DNA from: an uncultured Kangiella sp.
GTDB lineage: Bacteria > Pseudomonadota > Gammaproteobacteria > Enterobacterales > Kangiellaceae
Direction: 5' to 3'
DNA: 64,000 nt
Assembly (NCBI GenBank): GCA_947503345.1
Contig: CANNCW010000002.1
Coordinates: forward strand, 339,744 to 403,743
The notes below the pieces were generated by a model. The model made no database searches. It worked only from the letters and a program-made list of their open reading frames with translations, and had not been told where the DNA came from. Numbering within the stretch: position 1 is the first letter of the stretch; each line of letters starts with the position of its first letter. A program made the position numbers and the translations under genes. Below, piece by piece: positions 1 through 7,971 of this stretch.

Positions 1-165
1 GAATACCGAGTGGCTGAAGTGTGCGAACAACTCAAACAAAAAAGCGATCGTAAGCTGATTGATATCGCTTTAGATACTGGCTTTTCCTCAAAAAGCAGCT
101 TTAACGCCACCTTTAAAAAGCTTACAGGTAAGACGCCGAGTGTTTATCGCCAAGAATTAACCTAA
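1..165 (+). CDS. AraC-family transcriptional regulator, C-terminal end (partial)
   Basis: The window opens inside this frame; the last 54 residues and the stop at 163-165 are visible. They contain the second helix-turn-helix of the AraC/XylS DNA-binding domain: 'IDIALDTGFSSKSSFNATFKKLTGKTP' style residues, with the family pattern (IA...GF.S.S.F...FK...G.TP) at the usual distance from the C-terminus. The ligand domain lies upstream and cannot be judged. The tandem 22-bp repeats about 125 bases downstream, in front of the amidohydrolase gene, have the layout of AraC-type half-sites, so this regulator may control that gene. Family assignment is firm; the target is inference. Confidence 0.85.
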   Translation, partial: EYRVAEVCEQLKQKSDRKLIDIALDTGFSSKSSFNATFKKLTGKTPSVYRQELT

Positions 166-174
166 AAATACTAC

Positions 175-252
175 CGTCATTCCCGCGTAGGCGGGAATCC
201 TGCCAAGTCCTGCACAATACTCAAGAAGATTACCGTTTGCACGGGAATGACG
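175..252. repeat. Paired palindromic intergenic repeat (CGTCATTCCCGC family)
   Basis: A left arm at 175-200 (CGTCATTCCCGC, then a GCGGGAATCC complement) and a right arm at about 231-252 (GCACGGGAATGACG) face each other across about 30 bases. Each arm is itself a palindrome. The same two-arm design recurs at 5004-5089, 7768-7839 and 29695-29770, and single arms lie at 4470-4490, 4618-4643 and 5117-5141. It resembles REP/BIME or small MITE elements and could form a strong hairpin after the araC-type gene. Confidence 0.8.
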
Positions 253-289
253 AAAAATCAATAAAATCAACAACTTAAAAATTCTGCAC

Positions 290-333
290 TCCAATTTTAT
301 AATCTTGGACGTCCAATTTTACCGTTCTGGACG
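290..333 (+). promoter_or_regulatory. Tandem 22-bp direct repeats, candidate AraC-type operator
   Basis: Two abutting 22-base copies (290-311 and 312-333) both start TCCAATTTTA and end TGGACG, with 17 of 22 positions identical. A period of about two helical turns is what AraC-family activators use for adjacent half-sites (compare araI1/araI2). The pair lies 58 bases before the start of the amidohydrolase at 392 and downstream of the araC-type gene, so activation of 392-1918 by that regulator is a reasonable inference. No clear sigma-70 -10 box was found. Confidence 0.5.
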
Positions 334-391
334 CTTCCACCCTTCCCAACTGTTGAAATGACTCCATCAAAACAACTGACGGAGTTTCACA

Positions 392-1918
392 ATGCTAAAA
401 ACAATCACTAAATGGTTCCTATACATCCTCGCCGGCTTAACGGTTCTAACCATAGGCTTTCTAATTTGGTACAAAGGCGCGATTAATGCCACCTATGGTT
501 CCAAAACCGAATTAGCCGATCACACGGCTTTTGCCACCCCACAACAACTAACCGCCATTACCAATGCCAATGTGCTTTCTCCTGATGGCCAATCGATGCT
601 ACCTAACCGCACGCTAATCCTTGATAATGGCAAGATTGTCTCGGTATCTACTGAGGCGACAATCCCAACCAATGCCAAAGTGATTAACGCCCAAGGCAAA
701 TACGTGATCCCAGGCTTAGTAGATTCCCATGTACATCTGCATAAAAGCCCTAACGATCTATTGTTATACGTTGCCAATGGCGTAACCCATATTCGTGAGA
801 TGGGTGGTTTTCCAGAAAGCCTAGAATATCGCGAGGAAATTGAGCAAGGTCGTATTGGGCCTAAACTTTATGTTGCTTCTCCTCCGATTAATACCAAAGA
901 GTATGCCGAAGGTAAGGGGTTCGAATTCTTTTCTCACCATGAAGCGGTTCAAACCGTAGAACAAGCTGAAGATAAGATCCGTGAATACGTTGAAGCTGGC
1001 TATGACGCCATTAAGACTTATCATTTAGACATGCCAAGCTACCGCGCGGTAAACAAGCTATCAGCCGAACTTGGAGCCCATACCGTTGGCCACTTCCCAC
1101 TAGACTTTACTTTAGATGAGCTAAAAGTAACCCAACAGCGCGAATTAGCCCACCTTGAGGAAATCGTCAGTGTATTGATCCGTGAATTTGGCTCCATCAA
1201 CAAAAACGGCAGCGATAACTTTTATAAGCACGTACAAGACCGTAGCGATGAAATTATCGATGACCTTTTGGCTAAAGATATCGTTGTGAACTCAGTATTG
1301 CTTTATATGGAAAATATCCATGACCAATTCAGCGATTTAGAAGGCAAACTAAAAACCGTTCCATTGGAATATGTAAACCCAGCGCTAGTAGAAGGCACAA
1401 AACTAATCCCAGGCTTTAAAGTTGGCTGGTTACCAGGTTTCAATCAATTCGAAGCTACTAGTCATTCACACGAGCAAGACTATAAAGAATATGATGTCTA
1501 TTGGACAGCTCGTGAAAAAGCGCACCACATCCTATTAAAAGCCATGGTAGAACGTAACGTAAAAATAGTCGCAGGCTCAGACACAGGCGGATTCCTAGTA
1601 GTCCCAGGCTTTGCCCTACACAAAGAAATTCAATCACTGAACAATGGTGGCATGACTCCAGCACAAGCCCTAGCCACAGCCACTAGAAACCCAGCAGAGT
1701 TAATGAAAAGTGACGCAGGAATAATCGAAGTAGGTAAACGCGCAGACTTAGTGATTCTTAATAAGAACCCACTAATGGATATTAAGAATACCCAATCCAT
1801 TGATACCGTAATCCTTAATGGACGTACGCTTGACCGTCAACAATTAGATGCGATGCTAGAAGCGGTTAAAGAAGCTAATAATAAAAGTCGAAAAGTAAAT
1901 ATAGACCAATACTTATAA
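392..1918 (+). CDS. Membrane-anchored metal-dependent amidohydrolase (imidazolonepropionase-like)
   Basis: 508 residues. A single N-terminal hydrophobic helix (about residues 9-27) is followed by an amidohydrolase fold: the start of the beta-sandwich (LILDNGKIVSV), the metal motif 'PGLVDSHVHLH' (HxH), a candidate bridging Lys in 'DAIKTYH', later His residues ('AHTVGHFP', 'LAHLEE'), the catalytic Asp in 'VAGSDTGG', and the closing 'GKRADLVILNKNPL'. This is the subtype of imidazolonepropionase-like and Xaa-Pro dipeptidase-like proteins. Substrate is unknown; the anchor implies action at the periplasmic face. The start has an ACGGAG ribosome site 8-9 bases upstream. A terminator follows at 1942. 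A second member of the subtype lies at 16527-18074. Confidence 0.8.
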   Translation: MLKTITKWFLYILAGLTVLTIGFLIWYKGAINATYGSKTELADHTAFATPQQLTAITNANVLSPDGQSMLPNRTLILDNGKIVSVSTEATIPTNAKVINAQGKYVIPGLVDSHVHLHKSPNDLLLYVANGVTHIREMGGFPESLEYREEIEQGRIGPKLYVASPPINTKEYAEGKGFEFFSHHEAVQTVEQAEDKIREYVEAGYDAIKTYHLDMPSYRAVNKLSAELGAHTVGHFPLDFTLDELKVTQQRELAHLEEIVSVLIREFGSINKNGSDNFYKHVQDRSDEIIDDLLAKDIVVNSVLLYMENIHDQFSDLEGKLKTVPLEYVNPALVEGTKLIPGFKVGWLPGFNQFEATSHSHEQDYKEYDVYWTAREKAHHILLKAMVERNVKIVAGSDTGGFLVVPGFALHKEIQSLNNGGMTPAQALATATRNPAELMKSDAGIIEVGKRADLVILNKNPLMDIKNTQSIDTVILNGRTLDRQQLDAMLEAVKEANNKSRKVNIDQYL

Positions 1919-1941
1919 GAAACAGTTAGCTAGTAATAGAT

Positions 1942-1965
1942 AGAGCAGTTAAAACTGCTCTTTTT
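1942..1965 (+). terminator. Rho-independent terminator after the amidohydrolase
   Basis: AGAGCAGTT and AACTGCTCT form a 9-bp stem around a one-to-three base loop, directly followed by TTTTT. It lies 24 bases past the stop at 1918 and faces the convergent gene ending at 2000. Confidence 0.8.
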
Positions 1966-1999
1966 ACTTAAAAATTAACTGTACCTTACTTATTCTAGC

Positions 2000-3127
2000 T
2001 TATTCACAGTATTCATTATAAAACCAGTCAACTTGTTCTTTAATCCTGTTTATCAGTTTAGGAGGTATGAAAAATCCATCATCTTTAAATTCAATTGGGC
2101 AATCTTTTGAATGCTGAAAATAAGTTAGAACTGAAGTTAAACTATTATCACCTTTAGTAGCTAAAATATTAATTGCTGTGTGGCTTGCATTGAAATCACC
2201 CAGCGCTTCAAAGTTTAATTTCTCTAAATTCACAGCTTTTTTACTGGATAAAGGTTGTACTAAATACCCTCTATTATCTAAGTGAATGTCATCAATTAAG
2301 TCAATGTTGTTTACGGTTTTATGCTCAGTTGTATTCTTTATTTTGTAATGCTGAACCCTCAGGACTAACATTTCATCTATATAATCAATCTTTAAAAATA
2401 CAGGCCCCGGATAAGCTGGGCCTCCATCAATAGCAACAGCTTGCGTTAATAATATATCTCCAATTTTCTGAAACCTCTCATTTTTTAAAGCTATCACTTC
2501 ATACCCAGCACCGAAACCATTAACAATTGATTTATAGTCAATGACATCATGAGTCCACAATCTCGATAAAATATTCAAAACTTTATGAATAGCAGCTGTT
2601 CCTTCAGGCATTTTTTTATAAGAGTCGTCAAAATCTATATTCGAAAGGTGGTGCTTTACAGCATCAATACCTGTACCGCCAATAAAAACCTCTCCATATC
2701 CTTCAATATCATAAACAGCGCAGTTCTTAGCACTAGTAAAGAACTTTTCTTTATCTCTATACATTAGTACATATGAAAAATCTTTGAGATTACTAGAGTC
2801 ACTGGCTTCTGTAGCGAAATCCTGAAGGATTTCATTAATTACCTCGTATGTAACTTTGTCACAAAACTCTAATTTTTCTTCTATAAAATCTTGGAAACAT
2901 TGAGCTAGTACATAATTGCCAGCCCATGCAAAAGCTAAATTATCATTAATAACGTTTGCTTTTTGAACCATTCCAACTGGGTAAAATGTAGTATTTTTAA
3001 TGTTGTTTGATAGCTCACCTGTACCTGGAAGAACTATTGACTCCTTTGTATCCACATCAGTTGAAAGCAGAACATCACCGATAATCACAGGTACAGTATG
3101 CACCTTCATCATAACTATTGCTGTCAT
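2000..3127 (-). CDS. Hypothetical protein, 375 aa
   Basis: Start set at 3127 (MTAIVMMK...), because GGAGG lies 7 bases upstream and a longer reading from 3181 would run back through the terminator hairpin at 3163-3192. There is no signal peptide or membrane helix. The N-terminal pattern (short strand, 'GDVLLST', then 'KANVINDNLAFAWAGNYVLAQCFQDFIEE') weakly recalls proteasome-like Ntn hydrolases, which have a strand, an invariant Lys region and an 'AG..A' helix, but the usual catalytic Thr/Ser/Cys at residue 1 after processing is not obvious. The C-terminal third is polar and unrecognised. The surrounding base composition is more AT-rich than the prp genes. Function unknown. Confidence 0.6.
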   Translation of the reverse strand: MTAIVMMKVHTVPVIIGDVLLSTDVDTKESIVLPGTGELSNNIKNTTFYPVGMVQKANVINDNLAFAWAGNYVLAQCFQDFIEEKLEFCDKVTYEVINEILQDFATEASDSSNLKDFSYVLMYRDKEKFFTSAKNCAVYDIEGYGEVFIGGTGIDAVKHHLSNIDFDDSYKKMPEGTAAIHKVLNILSRLWTHDVIDYKSIVNGFGAGYEVIALKNERFQKIGDILLTQAVAIDGGPAYPGPVFLKIDYIDEMLVLRVQHYKIKNTTEHKTVNNIDLIDDIHLDNRGYLVQPLSSKKAVNLEKLNFEALGDFNASHTAINILATKGDNSLTSVLTYFQHSKDCPIEFKDDGFFIPPKLINRIKEQVDWFYNEYCE

Positions 3128-3162
3128 AGATTCCCTCCTAAGCGAAAAATTTAGATTTACAC

Positions 3163-3192
3163 AAAAAAAGCCGCATAACAAGCGGCTTTTTT
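3163..3192 (-). terminator. Terminator at the 3' end of the prp operon
   Basis: AAAGCCGC...GCGGCTTT forms an 8-bp GC-rich stem with T-runs on both sides, so it can work in either direction. It lies 40 bases past the prpF stop (3232) and just before the ribosome site of the 2000-3127 gene, separating that gene from the prp operon. Confidence 0.85.
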
Positions 3193-3231
3193 AATGCAAA
3201 CTTGCATTAAAATCAAAGTTTTGCAATTAAC

Positions 3232-4446
3232 TTATTCAGAGGGTACTCGAATATTACCTTCCATCAATACCCGCGCACTTCGGCTCATAATCACTTTCTT
3301 TGCTTTCCATTGTCCGTTTTCTTCGGCAACTTCCGCGCCAACTTTAAGCGTGCCTGAAGGATGACCAAAACGAACTCCCGATCTTGGTGAAGTGCTATTG
3401 CCTCCTCCTGCTGCTAAGTTAACTAGCGTTCCAGGAATAGCTGACGCGGTTGCGATAGCGACTGCGGCTGTGCCCATCATAGCGTGATGTAGTAAGCCCA
3501 TAGAAAGTGCGCGAACATTTAAGTCGATATCGTTTTCAGCTATGTCTTTGCCACTTGATGAAGTATAAGATTTTGCTGGTGCAACAAAGGCAACTTTTGG
3601 TGTGTGTTGACGGGTTTTGGCTTCTTCAATATCGGTAATCAAGCCCATCTTGATAGCGCCATAAGCGCGAATGGTCTCGAACATTGCTAATGCTTTTTCA
3701 TCGCCATTAATATTGGTTTGTAGTTCAGTGCCATTAAAAGCACCGTCAGTACCATTGCCCTGCATATTGGGGATTTCATCAGCATTTAAGAAAATTGTTG
3801 GAATACCTGCGGTGATCATAGTGGCTTTAAAAGTACCAACGCCAGGAACTTCTAAATCATCCACTAGATTGCCCGTTGGGAACATGGGTGTATCGCCCGA
3901 TACTGGCTCTACGAATTCGATTTTTACTTCCGCTGCGGGGAAAGTTACGCCGTCGAGTTCAAAGTCACCTGTCTCTTGGACTTCACCGTTCGTAATCGGC
4001 ACATGAGCAATAATGGTTTTCTTGATATTGGCTTGCCAAATACGCACCACGCAGATGCCATTCTCAGGAATACGCTCAGCATCGACTAAACCGCTATTAA
4101 TAGCGAAAGAACCAACTGCCGCGGTTAAGTTACCGCAGTTACCGCTCCAATCCACAAAAGGCTTATCAATCGACACCTGACCGAATAAATAATCCACATC
4201 GTGATCGGGGACACTGGCTTCCGAAACAATCACCGTTTTACTGGTACTGGAAGTCGCCCCGCCCATACCATCGGTTTGCTTACCATAAGGATCAGGACTA
4301 CCAATCACACGAAGCAATAATCTATCGCGCGCTTCACCTGCAACTTGCGCCGTTTCTGGCAAGTCAGTTAACTTAAAGAAAACACCTTTAGAAGTACCAC
4401 CACGCATGTAAGTGGCAGGGACTTTTATTTGAGGAGCAAAACTCAT
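3232..4446 (-). CDS. prpF: PrpF, AcnD-accessory aconitate isomerase-like protein
   Basis: 404 residues, close to the usual 390-400 of PrpF. Typical features: N-terminal 'PATYMRGGTSKGVFF' (diaminopimelate-epimerase-like fold, active-site Lys in TSKG), 'DGMGGATSSTSKT', 'WSGNCGNLTAAVG' (catalytic Cys region) and the C-terminal 'GHPSGTLKVGAEV'. PrpF acts with AcnD in the methylcitrate cycle, probably isomerising the 2-methyl-aconitate intermediate so the AcnD product can be rehydrated to 2-methylisocitrate; this is family knowledge. It is the last gene of the prp operon, separated from acnD by a GIY-YIG gene and several palindromic repeats. Confidence 0.93.
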   Translation of the reverse strand: MSFAPQIKVPATYMRGGTSKGVFFKLTDLPETAQVAGEARDRLLLRVIGSPDPYGKQTDGMGGATSSTSKTVIVSEASVPDHDVDYLFGQVSIDKPFVDWSGNCGNLTAAVGSFAINSGLVDAERIPENGICVVRIWQANIKKTIIAHVPITNGEVQETGDFELDGVTFPAAEVKIEFVEPVSGDTPMFPTGNLVDDLEVPGVGTFKATMITAGIPTIFLNADEIPNMQGNGTDGAFNGTELQTNINGDEKALAMFETIRAYGAIKMGLITDIEEAKTRQHTPKVAFVAPAKSYTSSSGKDIAENDIDLNVRALSMGLLHHAMMGTAAVAIATASAIPGTLVNLAAGGGNSTSPRSGVRFGHPSGTLKVGAEVAEENGQWKAKKVIMSRSARVLMEGNIRVPSE

Positions 4447-4469
4447 ATTGTTGTGTTACCTGTTAGTTG

Positions 4470-4490
4470 ATTCCCGTTTACACGGGAATG
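4470..4490. repeat. Single arm of the CCCGC palindromic repeat
   Basis: ATTCCCGTTTACACGGGAAT, a near-perfect palindrome in the 24 bases before prpF. It is related to the right arm of the paired repeats elsewhere in the window. Confidence 0.6.
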
Positions 4491-4617
4491 AAGTTAATTT
4501 TTACTATTGCGCCGTTCCTAATTTGTCATTCCTAAGCAGGTGAGTGACCAAAGGAAGTACCTGAGGTGAAGCAACTAGAACTCAGTACCAACCTTATTTA
4601 TCAAATACATTTTCAGC

Positions 4618-4643
4618 CGTCATTCCCGCGCAGGCGGGAATCC
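4618..4643. repeat. Left arm of the paired palindromic repeat
   Basis: CGTCATTCCCGCGCAGGCGG followed by GAATCC, a near-identical copy of the left arm at 175-200. It lies 45 bases beyond the 3' end of the GIY-YIG gene, between that gene and prpF, and has no matching right arm nearby. Confidence 0.75.
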
Positions 4644-4688
4644 TATTAAGCACAACACTTCTTTACTTCTCAGGCTCAGCACATAAAA

Positions 4689-4976
4689 CTAAACAATTTC
4701 AGACCAAAGATCATTCCATTCAGGGTTACTCTCTTCAATCAAATCAATTTTCCATTGTCGATTCCATTTCTTCATTTGTTTTTCTCGAACTATGGCACTT
4801 TCCATAGATTCGTGCCGTTCAAAATAAACAAGCTGAGTAATGTTGTACTTTTTACTATGACCATCAACCAGATGGTTCCTGTGTTGCCAGATTCTTTTAA
4901 TTAAGTCACTGGTTACACCTATGTATAAAGCTCCGTCTTGTTTGTTTGCTAGAATATAGATGAATGGAGATTTCAT
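4689..4976 (-). CDS. GIY-YIG domain protein (YhbQ/UPF0213-like), 95 aa
   Basis: A stand-alone GIY-YIG nuclease domain: 'FIYILANKQDGALYIGVTSDLIKRIWQHR' supplies the first strand, the YIG half and the conserved Arg; 'GHSKKYNITQLVYFERHESMESAIVREKQMKKW' supplies the Tyr, the catalytic Glu helix ('AIVREK') and the Lys-rich end. These short proteins are common in bacteria and often copied within genomes; their role is unproven. This one interrupts the prp operon between acnD and prpF and has palindromic repeat arms on both sides (4618-4643 and 5004-5141), suggesting arrival with, or as a carrier of, the repeats. An AAAGGAT ribosome site precedes the start. Confidence 0.85.
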   Translation of the reverse strand: MKSPFIYILANKQDGALYIGVTSDLIKRIWQHRNHLVDGHSKKYNITQLVYFERHESMESAIVREKQMKKWNRQWKIDLIEESNPEWNDLWSEIV

Positions 4977-5003
4977 ATCCTTTGTTCTCCAAGTTATTTA
5001 ATA

Positions 5004-5089
5004 CGTCATTCCCATGTAAATGGGAATCTTATTAAGTACAACTAGATAGCCGAAACTCAGCATGATTCCCGCCTGCGCGGTAATGACGG
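5004..5089. repeat. Paired palindromic repeat between acnD and the GIY-YIG gene
   Basis: Left arm 5004-5028 (CGTCATTCCCATGTAAATGG...) and right arm 5064-5089 (GATTCCCGCCTGCGCGGTAA...) facing each other, in the same geometry as at 175-252 and 29695-29770. Confidence 0.75.
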
Positions 5090-5116
5090 ATTTATAAAAG
5101 ACACTTTAACCTTGAA

Positions 5117-5141
5117 GTCATTCCCGTGTAAACGGGAATCC
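5117..5141. repeat. Single left arm, 3' end of acnD
   Basis: GTCATTCCCGTGTAAACGGG and following bases, 13 bases past the acnD stop. As an RNA hairpin it could protect the acnD 3' end or reduce read-through into the GIY-YIG gene. Confidence 0.7.
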
Positions 5142-5153
5142 TCTCAACTACAA

Positions 5154-7757
5154 CTAGTTATTAGCTAAGAAGTCATTAGCGAATCTCTGAAGAACACCGC
5201 CAGCGTCGTAAATCGATACTTCTTCTGCTGTATCTAAGCGTGACTTCACGGGAATTTTTACTTGCTCGCCATTCTTTCGAGTTACAACTACCGTCATTTC
5301 TGAACTTGGACTGATTTCACCTTCAACATCAAATGTCTCGGTGCCATCAATGCCATAATCTTTACGAGTTTCGCCATTGGTAAATTCTAATGGCAGAACG
5401 CCCATACCGATTAAGTTAGTGCGGTGAATACGTTCAAAGCCTTCGGCAACAATCACTTCTACGCCTGCTAAGCGGACGCCTTTGGCCGCCCAGTCGCGAG
5501 AAGAGCCTTGACCATAGTCTGCGCCAGCGACAATGATTAGCGGCTGTTTACGTTCCATATAGGTCTCGATAGTTTCCCACATGCGCATTTCGGTACCGTC
5601 TGGCTCAAGACGCGCTAATGAACCCTGCTTGATATCGCCATTCTCGTCTAAAACCATTTCATTTAATAGTTTTGGGTTCGCGAAAGTAGCACGTTGCGCC
5701 GTTAAGTGATCACCACGGTGGGTTGCGTAAGAGTTATAGTCTTCTTCTGGCAAGCCCATCTTATCCAAGTAAGCACCTGCAGCACTCGATTTTTGGATGG
5801 CGTTCGATGGTGATAAATGATCAGTGGTAATGTTATCGCCTAATACTGCTAACGGACGCATACCTTTCATAGTTCGCTCGCCTGCTAGTGCGCCTTCCCA
5901 ATAAGGAGGACGACGAATATAGGTACTCATTTCGCGCCAGTCGTAAAGTGGATTCGATTTTTCACCCATGTCCACTTGCACGTTGAACATTGGTTCATAA
6001 ACTTTAGCGAAATGTTCTGGCTTAACACTTTGCTTAATCACAGCATTAATTTCTTCATCAGTAGGCCAAATATCTTTCAAAGTAATTGGATTACCGTTTG
6101 CATCATGACCTAGCGGATCTTTTTCGATATCAAAACGAATCGAACCAGCAATTGCGTAAGCTACGACTAATGGTGGTGATGCTAAGAAAGCTTGATCTGC
6201 GTGAGGATGAATACGGCCATCAAAATTACGATTACCAGAAAGTACCGCGGTCGAATATAAATCGCGGTCCAAAATTTCTTGTTTGATTTTTGGATCAAGC
6301 GCGCCACTCATACCGTTACATGAAGTACAAGCATACGCCACGACACCAAAACCTAATTGCTCAAGTTCTGGTAATAAATTTGATTCTTCTAAATATAAAG
6401 TTACTGCTTTAGAACCAGGTGCTAATGAAGTTTTCACCCATGGCTTACGGGTTAAACCAAGCTTGTTAGCATTACGCGCAATTAAACCCGCTGCAATCAT
6501 GTTGCGTGGGTTTGAAGTATTGGTACAGCTAGTAATTGCCGCGATAATACAAGCGCCGTCAGGCATTAAACCGTCTTCTGAAGAATAATCCCCTGTAATA
6601 CCTTTATCCGCTAGATCTTTTACCGCTACACGAGCGTGAGGATTTGACGGACCTGCGATGTTCATACCCACAGCGCCTAAATCAAAGGTTAAGACACGCT
6701 CGTATTCAGCTTTAACCATATCATCAGCCCAAAGGCCTGTTTGCTTAGCGTAATTTTCAACTAACTTGACTTGATCCGCATCACGACCAGTCAGCGTTAA
6801 GTAATCAATGGTTTGTTGATCGATGTAGAACATGGCCGCGGTTGCACCAAATTCTGGAGTCATGTTTGAAATAGTTGCACGATCACCTAGCGTTAATGCA
6901 TTTGCACCTTCGCCAAAGAATTCTAAATAGCTTGATACCACTTTTTCATTACGTAAGAATTCAGTTAAGGCTAAAACGATGTCGGTCGAAGTAATTCCTG
7001 GTTGCGGCTTGCCCTTCATCTCGACGCCGATAATGTCAGGAAGGCGCATATAAGAAGCACGACCAAGCATTACGCTTTCCGCTTCAAGACCACCAACACC
7101 GACTGAGATAACGCCAAGCGCATCAACCATTGGCGTGTGGCTATCAGTACCAACTAAAGTATCAGGGAAAGCAACAGACTTTCCGTCTTTGTCCTCCTTA
7201 ATCTGAACTACCGGTGACATACGCTCCAAGTTAATTTGGTGCATGATGCCATTACCAGGTGGTACTACGTTTACATTTTTAAATGCTGTTTTACACCAGT
7301 TGATAAAGTGAAAACGGTCTTCGTTACGACGATCTTCAATCGCACGATTTTTCTCGAAAGCATTTTCTTCGTAACCCGCGTGCTCTACTGCTAACGAATG
7401 GTCAACAATTAATTGCGTAGGCACTACAGGATTAATCTGCGCAGGATCACCGCCTTTCTCTGCAATCGCATCACGCAAACCTGCTAAATCAACAAAAGCG
7501 GTTTGCCCTAAAATATCGTGACAAACTACCCGCGCTGGAAACCATGGAAAATCCAAATCAGTTTTACGGTAAATAATTTGCTTTAGTGAGTCAGTTAATG
7601 TCTCAGGACTGCAACGACGCACTAAGTTTTCGGCCAATACTTTTGAAGTGTATGGAAGCTTGTCATAGGAGCCAGGCTCAATTGCTTCAATCGCTTCGCG
7701 GGTATCGAAATAATCTAAATTGCTGTTTGGTAATGCTTTACGGTAATTGGTGTTCAT
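5154..7757 (-). CDS. acnD: AcnD, Fe-S dependent 2-methylcitrate dehydratase
   Basis: 867 residues, the length of AcnD, with the characteristic start 'MNTNYRKALPNSNLDYFDTREA'. Aconitase motifs are present: 'VGTDSHTPMVDALG', 'AAITSCTNTSNP' (first cluster Cys), 'ACTSCNGMSG' (the Cys-x-x-Cys pair of the 4Fe-4S cluster), 'GDNITTDHLSP' and the swivel-domain 'GADYGQGSSRDWAAKG'. AcnD dehydrates 2-methylcitrate in the cytoplasm and needs PrpF for a productive cycle, replacing PrpD. The presence of prpF downstream and the absence of prpD confirm the AcnD/PrpF variant. A palindromic repeat begins 11 bases upstream of the start codon, so the 5' leader ends in a hairpin. Confidence 0.96.
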   Translation of the reverse strand: MNTNYRKALPNSNLDYFDTREAIEAIEPGSYDKLPYTSKVLAENLVRRCSPETLTDSLKQIIYRKTDLDFPWFPARVVCHDILGQTAFVDLAGLRDAIAEKGGDPAQINPVVPTQLIVDHSLAVEHAGYEENAFEKNRAIEDRRNEDRFHFINWCKTAFKNVNVVPPGNGIMHQINLERMSPVVQIKEDKDGKSVAFPDTLVGTDSHTPMVDALGVISVGVGGLEAESVMLGRASYMRLPDIIGVEMKGKPQPGITSTDIVLALTEFLRNEKVVSSYLEFFGEGANALTLGDRATISNMTPEFGATAAMFYIDQQTIDYLTLTGRDADQVKLVENYAKQTGLWADDMVKAEYERVLTFDLGAVGMNIAGPSNPHARVAVKDLADKGITGDYSSEDGLMPDGACIIAAITSCTNTSNPRNMIAAGLIARNANKLGLTRKPWVKTSLAPGSKAVTLYLEESNLLPELEQLGFGVVAYACTSCNGMSGALDPKIKQEILDRDLYSTAVLSGNRNFDGRIHPHADQAFLASPPLVVAYAIAGSIRFDIEKDPLGHDANGNPITLKDIWPTDEEINAVIKQSVKPEHFAKVYEPMFNVQVDMGEKSNPLYDWREMSTYIRRPPYWEGALAGERTMKGMRPLAVLGDNITTDHLSPSNAIQKSSAAGAYLDKMGLPEEDYNSYATHRGDHLTAQRATFANPKLLNEMVLDENGDIKQGSLARLEPDGTEMRMWETIETYMERKQPLIIVAGADYGQGSSRDWAAKGVRLAGVEVIVAEGFERIHRTNLIGMGVLPLEFTNGETRKDYGIDGTETFDVEGEISPSSEMTVVVTRKNGEQVKIPVKSRLDTAEEVSIYDAGGVLQRFANDFLANN

Positions 7758-7767
7758 ATTTTCTTTC

Positions 7768-7839
7768 CGTCATTCCCGCTTAGGCGAGAACCTTTCTGAA
7801 TTGCTTGTAGAATGGATTCCCGCCTGCGCGGGAATGACA
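7768..7839. repeat. Paired palindromic repeat in the acnD leader
   Basis: Left arm 7768-7792 (CGTCATTCCCGCTTAGGCGA...) and right arm 7814-7839 (GGATTCCCGCCTGCGCGGGA...). In the minus-strand transcript both hairpins lie between prpC and acnD and the last one abuts the acnD ribosome-site region. Confidence 0.8.
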
Positions 7840-7858
7840 TAAATGACTTAAAAATGAA

Positions 7859-7964
7859 TTTTTAGCTTTAAGAGCAAGGCTTGAAGCGAATTTGTAGAGG
7901 GAGTTTACTTTTAGTAAATGACCAATATAAATTCGCTTCATAACGCAGCTATTAATGCTAAAAA
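7859..7964. repeat. Long imperfect inverted repeat between prpC and acnD
   Basis: TTTTTAGC (7859-7866) pairs with GCTAAAAA (7957-7964), and TGAAGCGAATTT (7882-7893) pairs with AAATTCGCTTCA (7929-7940), leaving a central loop with its own small dyad around TTTACTTTTAGTAAA. The form is that of a miniature inverted-repeat element, distinct from the CCCGC family. It lies directly beyond the prpC stop and could act as a terminator or processing hairpin. Confidence 0.6.
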
Positions 7965-7971
7965 ACATTTT

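Noticed and set aside
3128..3181. N-terminal extension of the 2000-3127 gene
   Set aside because: It would translate the prp terminator hairpin; a GGAGG site supports the start at 3127.
6283..6588. Plus-strand frames opposite acnD
   Set aside because: Antisense shadows; the acnD frame carries all cluster motifs.
7780..7968. 62-residue open frame between prpC and acnD on the minus strand
   Set aside because: It is made of the two hairpin elements ('CHSRAGGNP' type translation of the repeat) and has no coding character.
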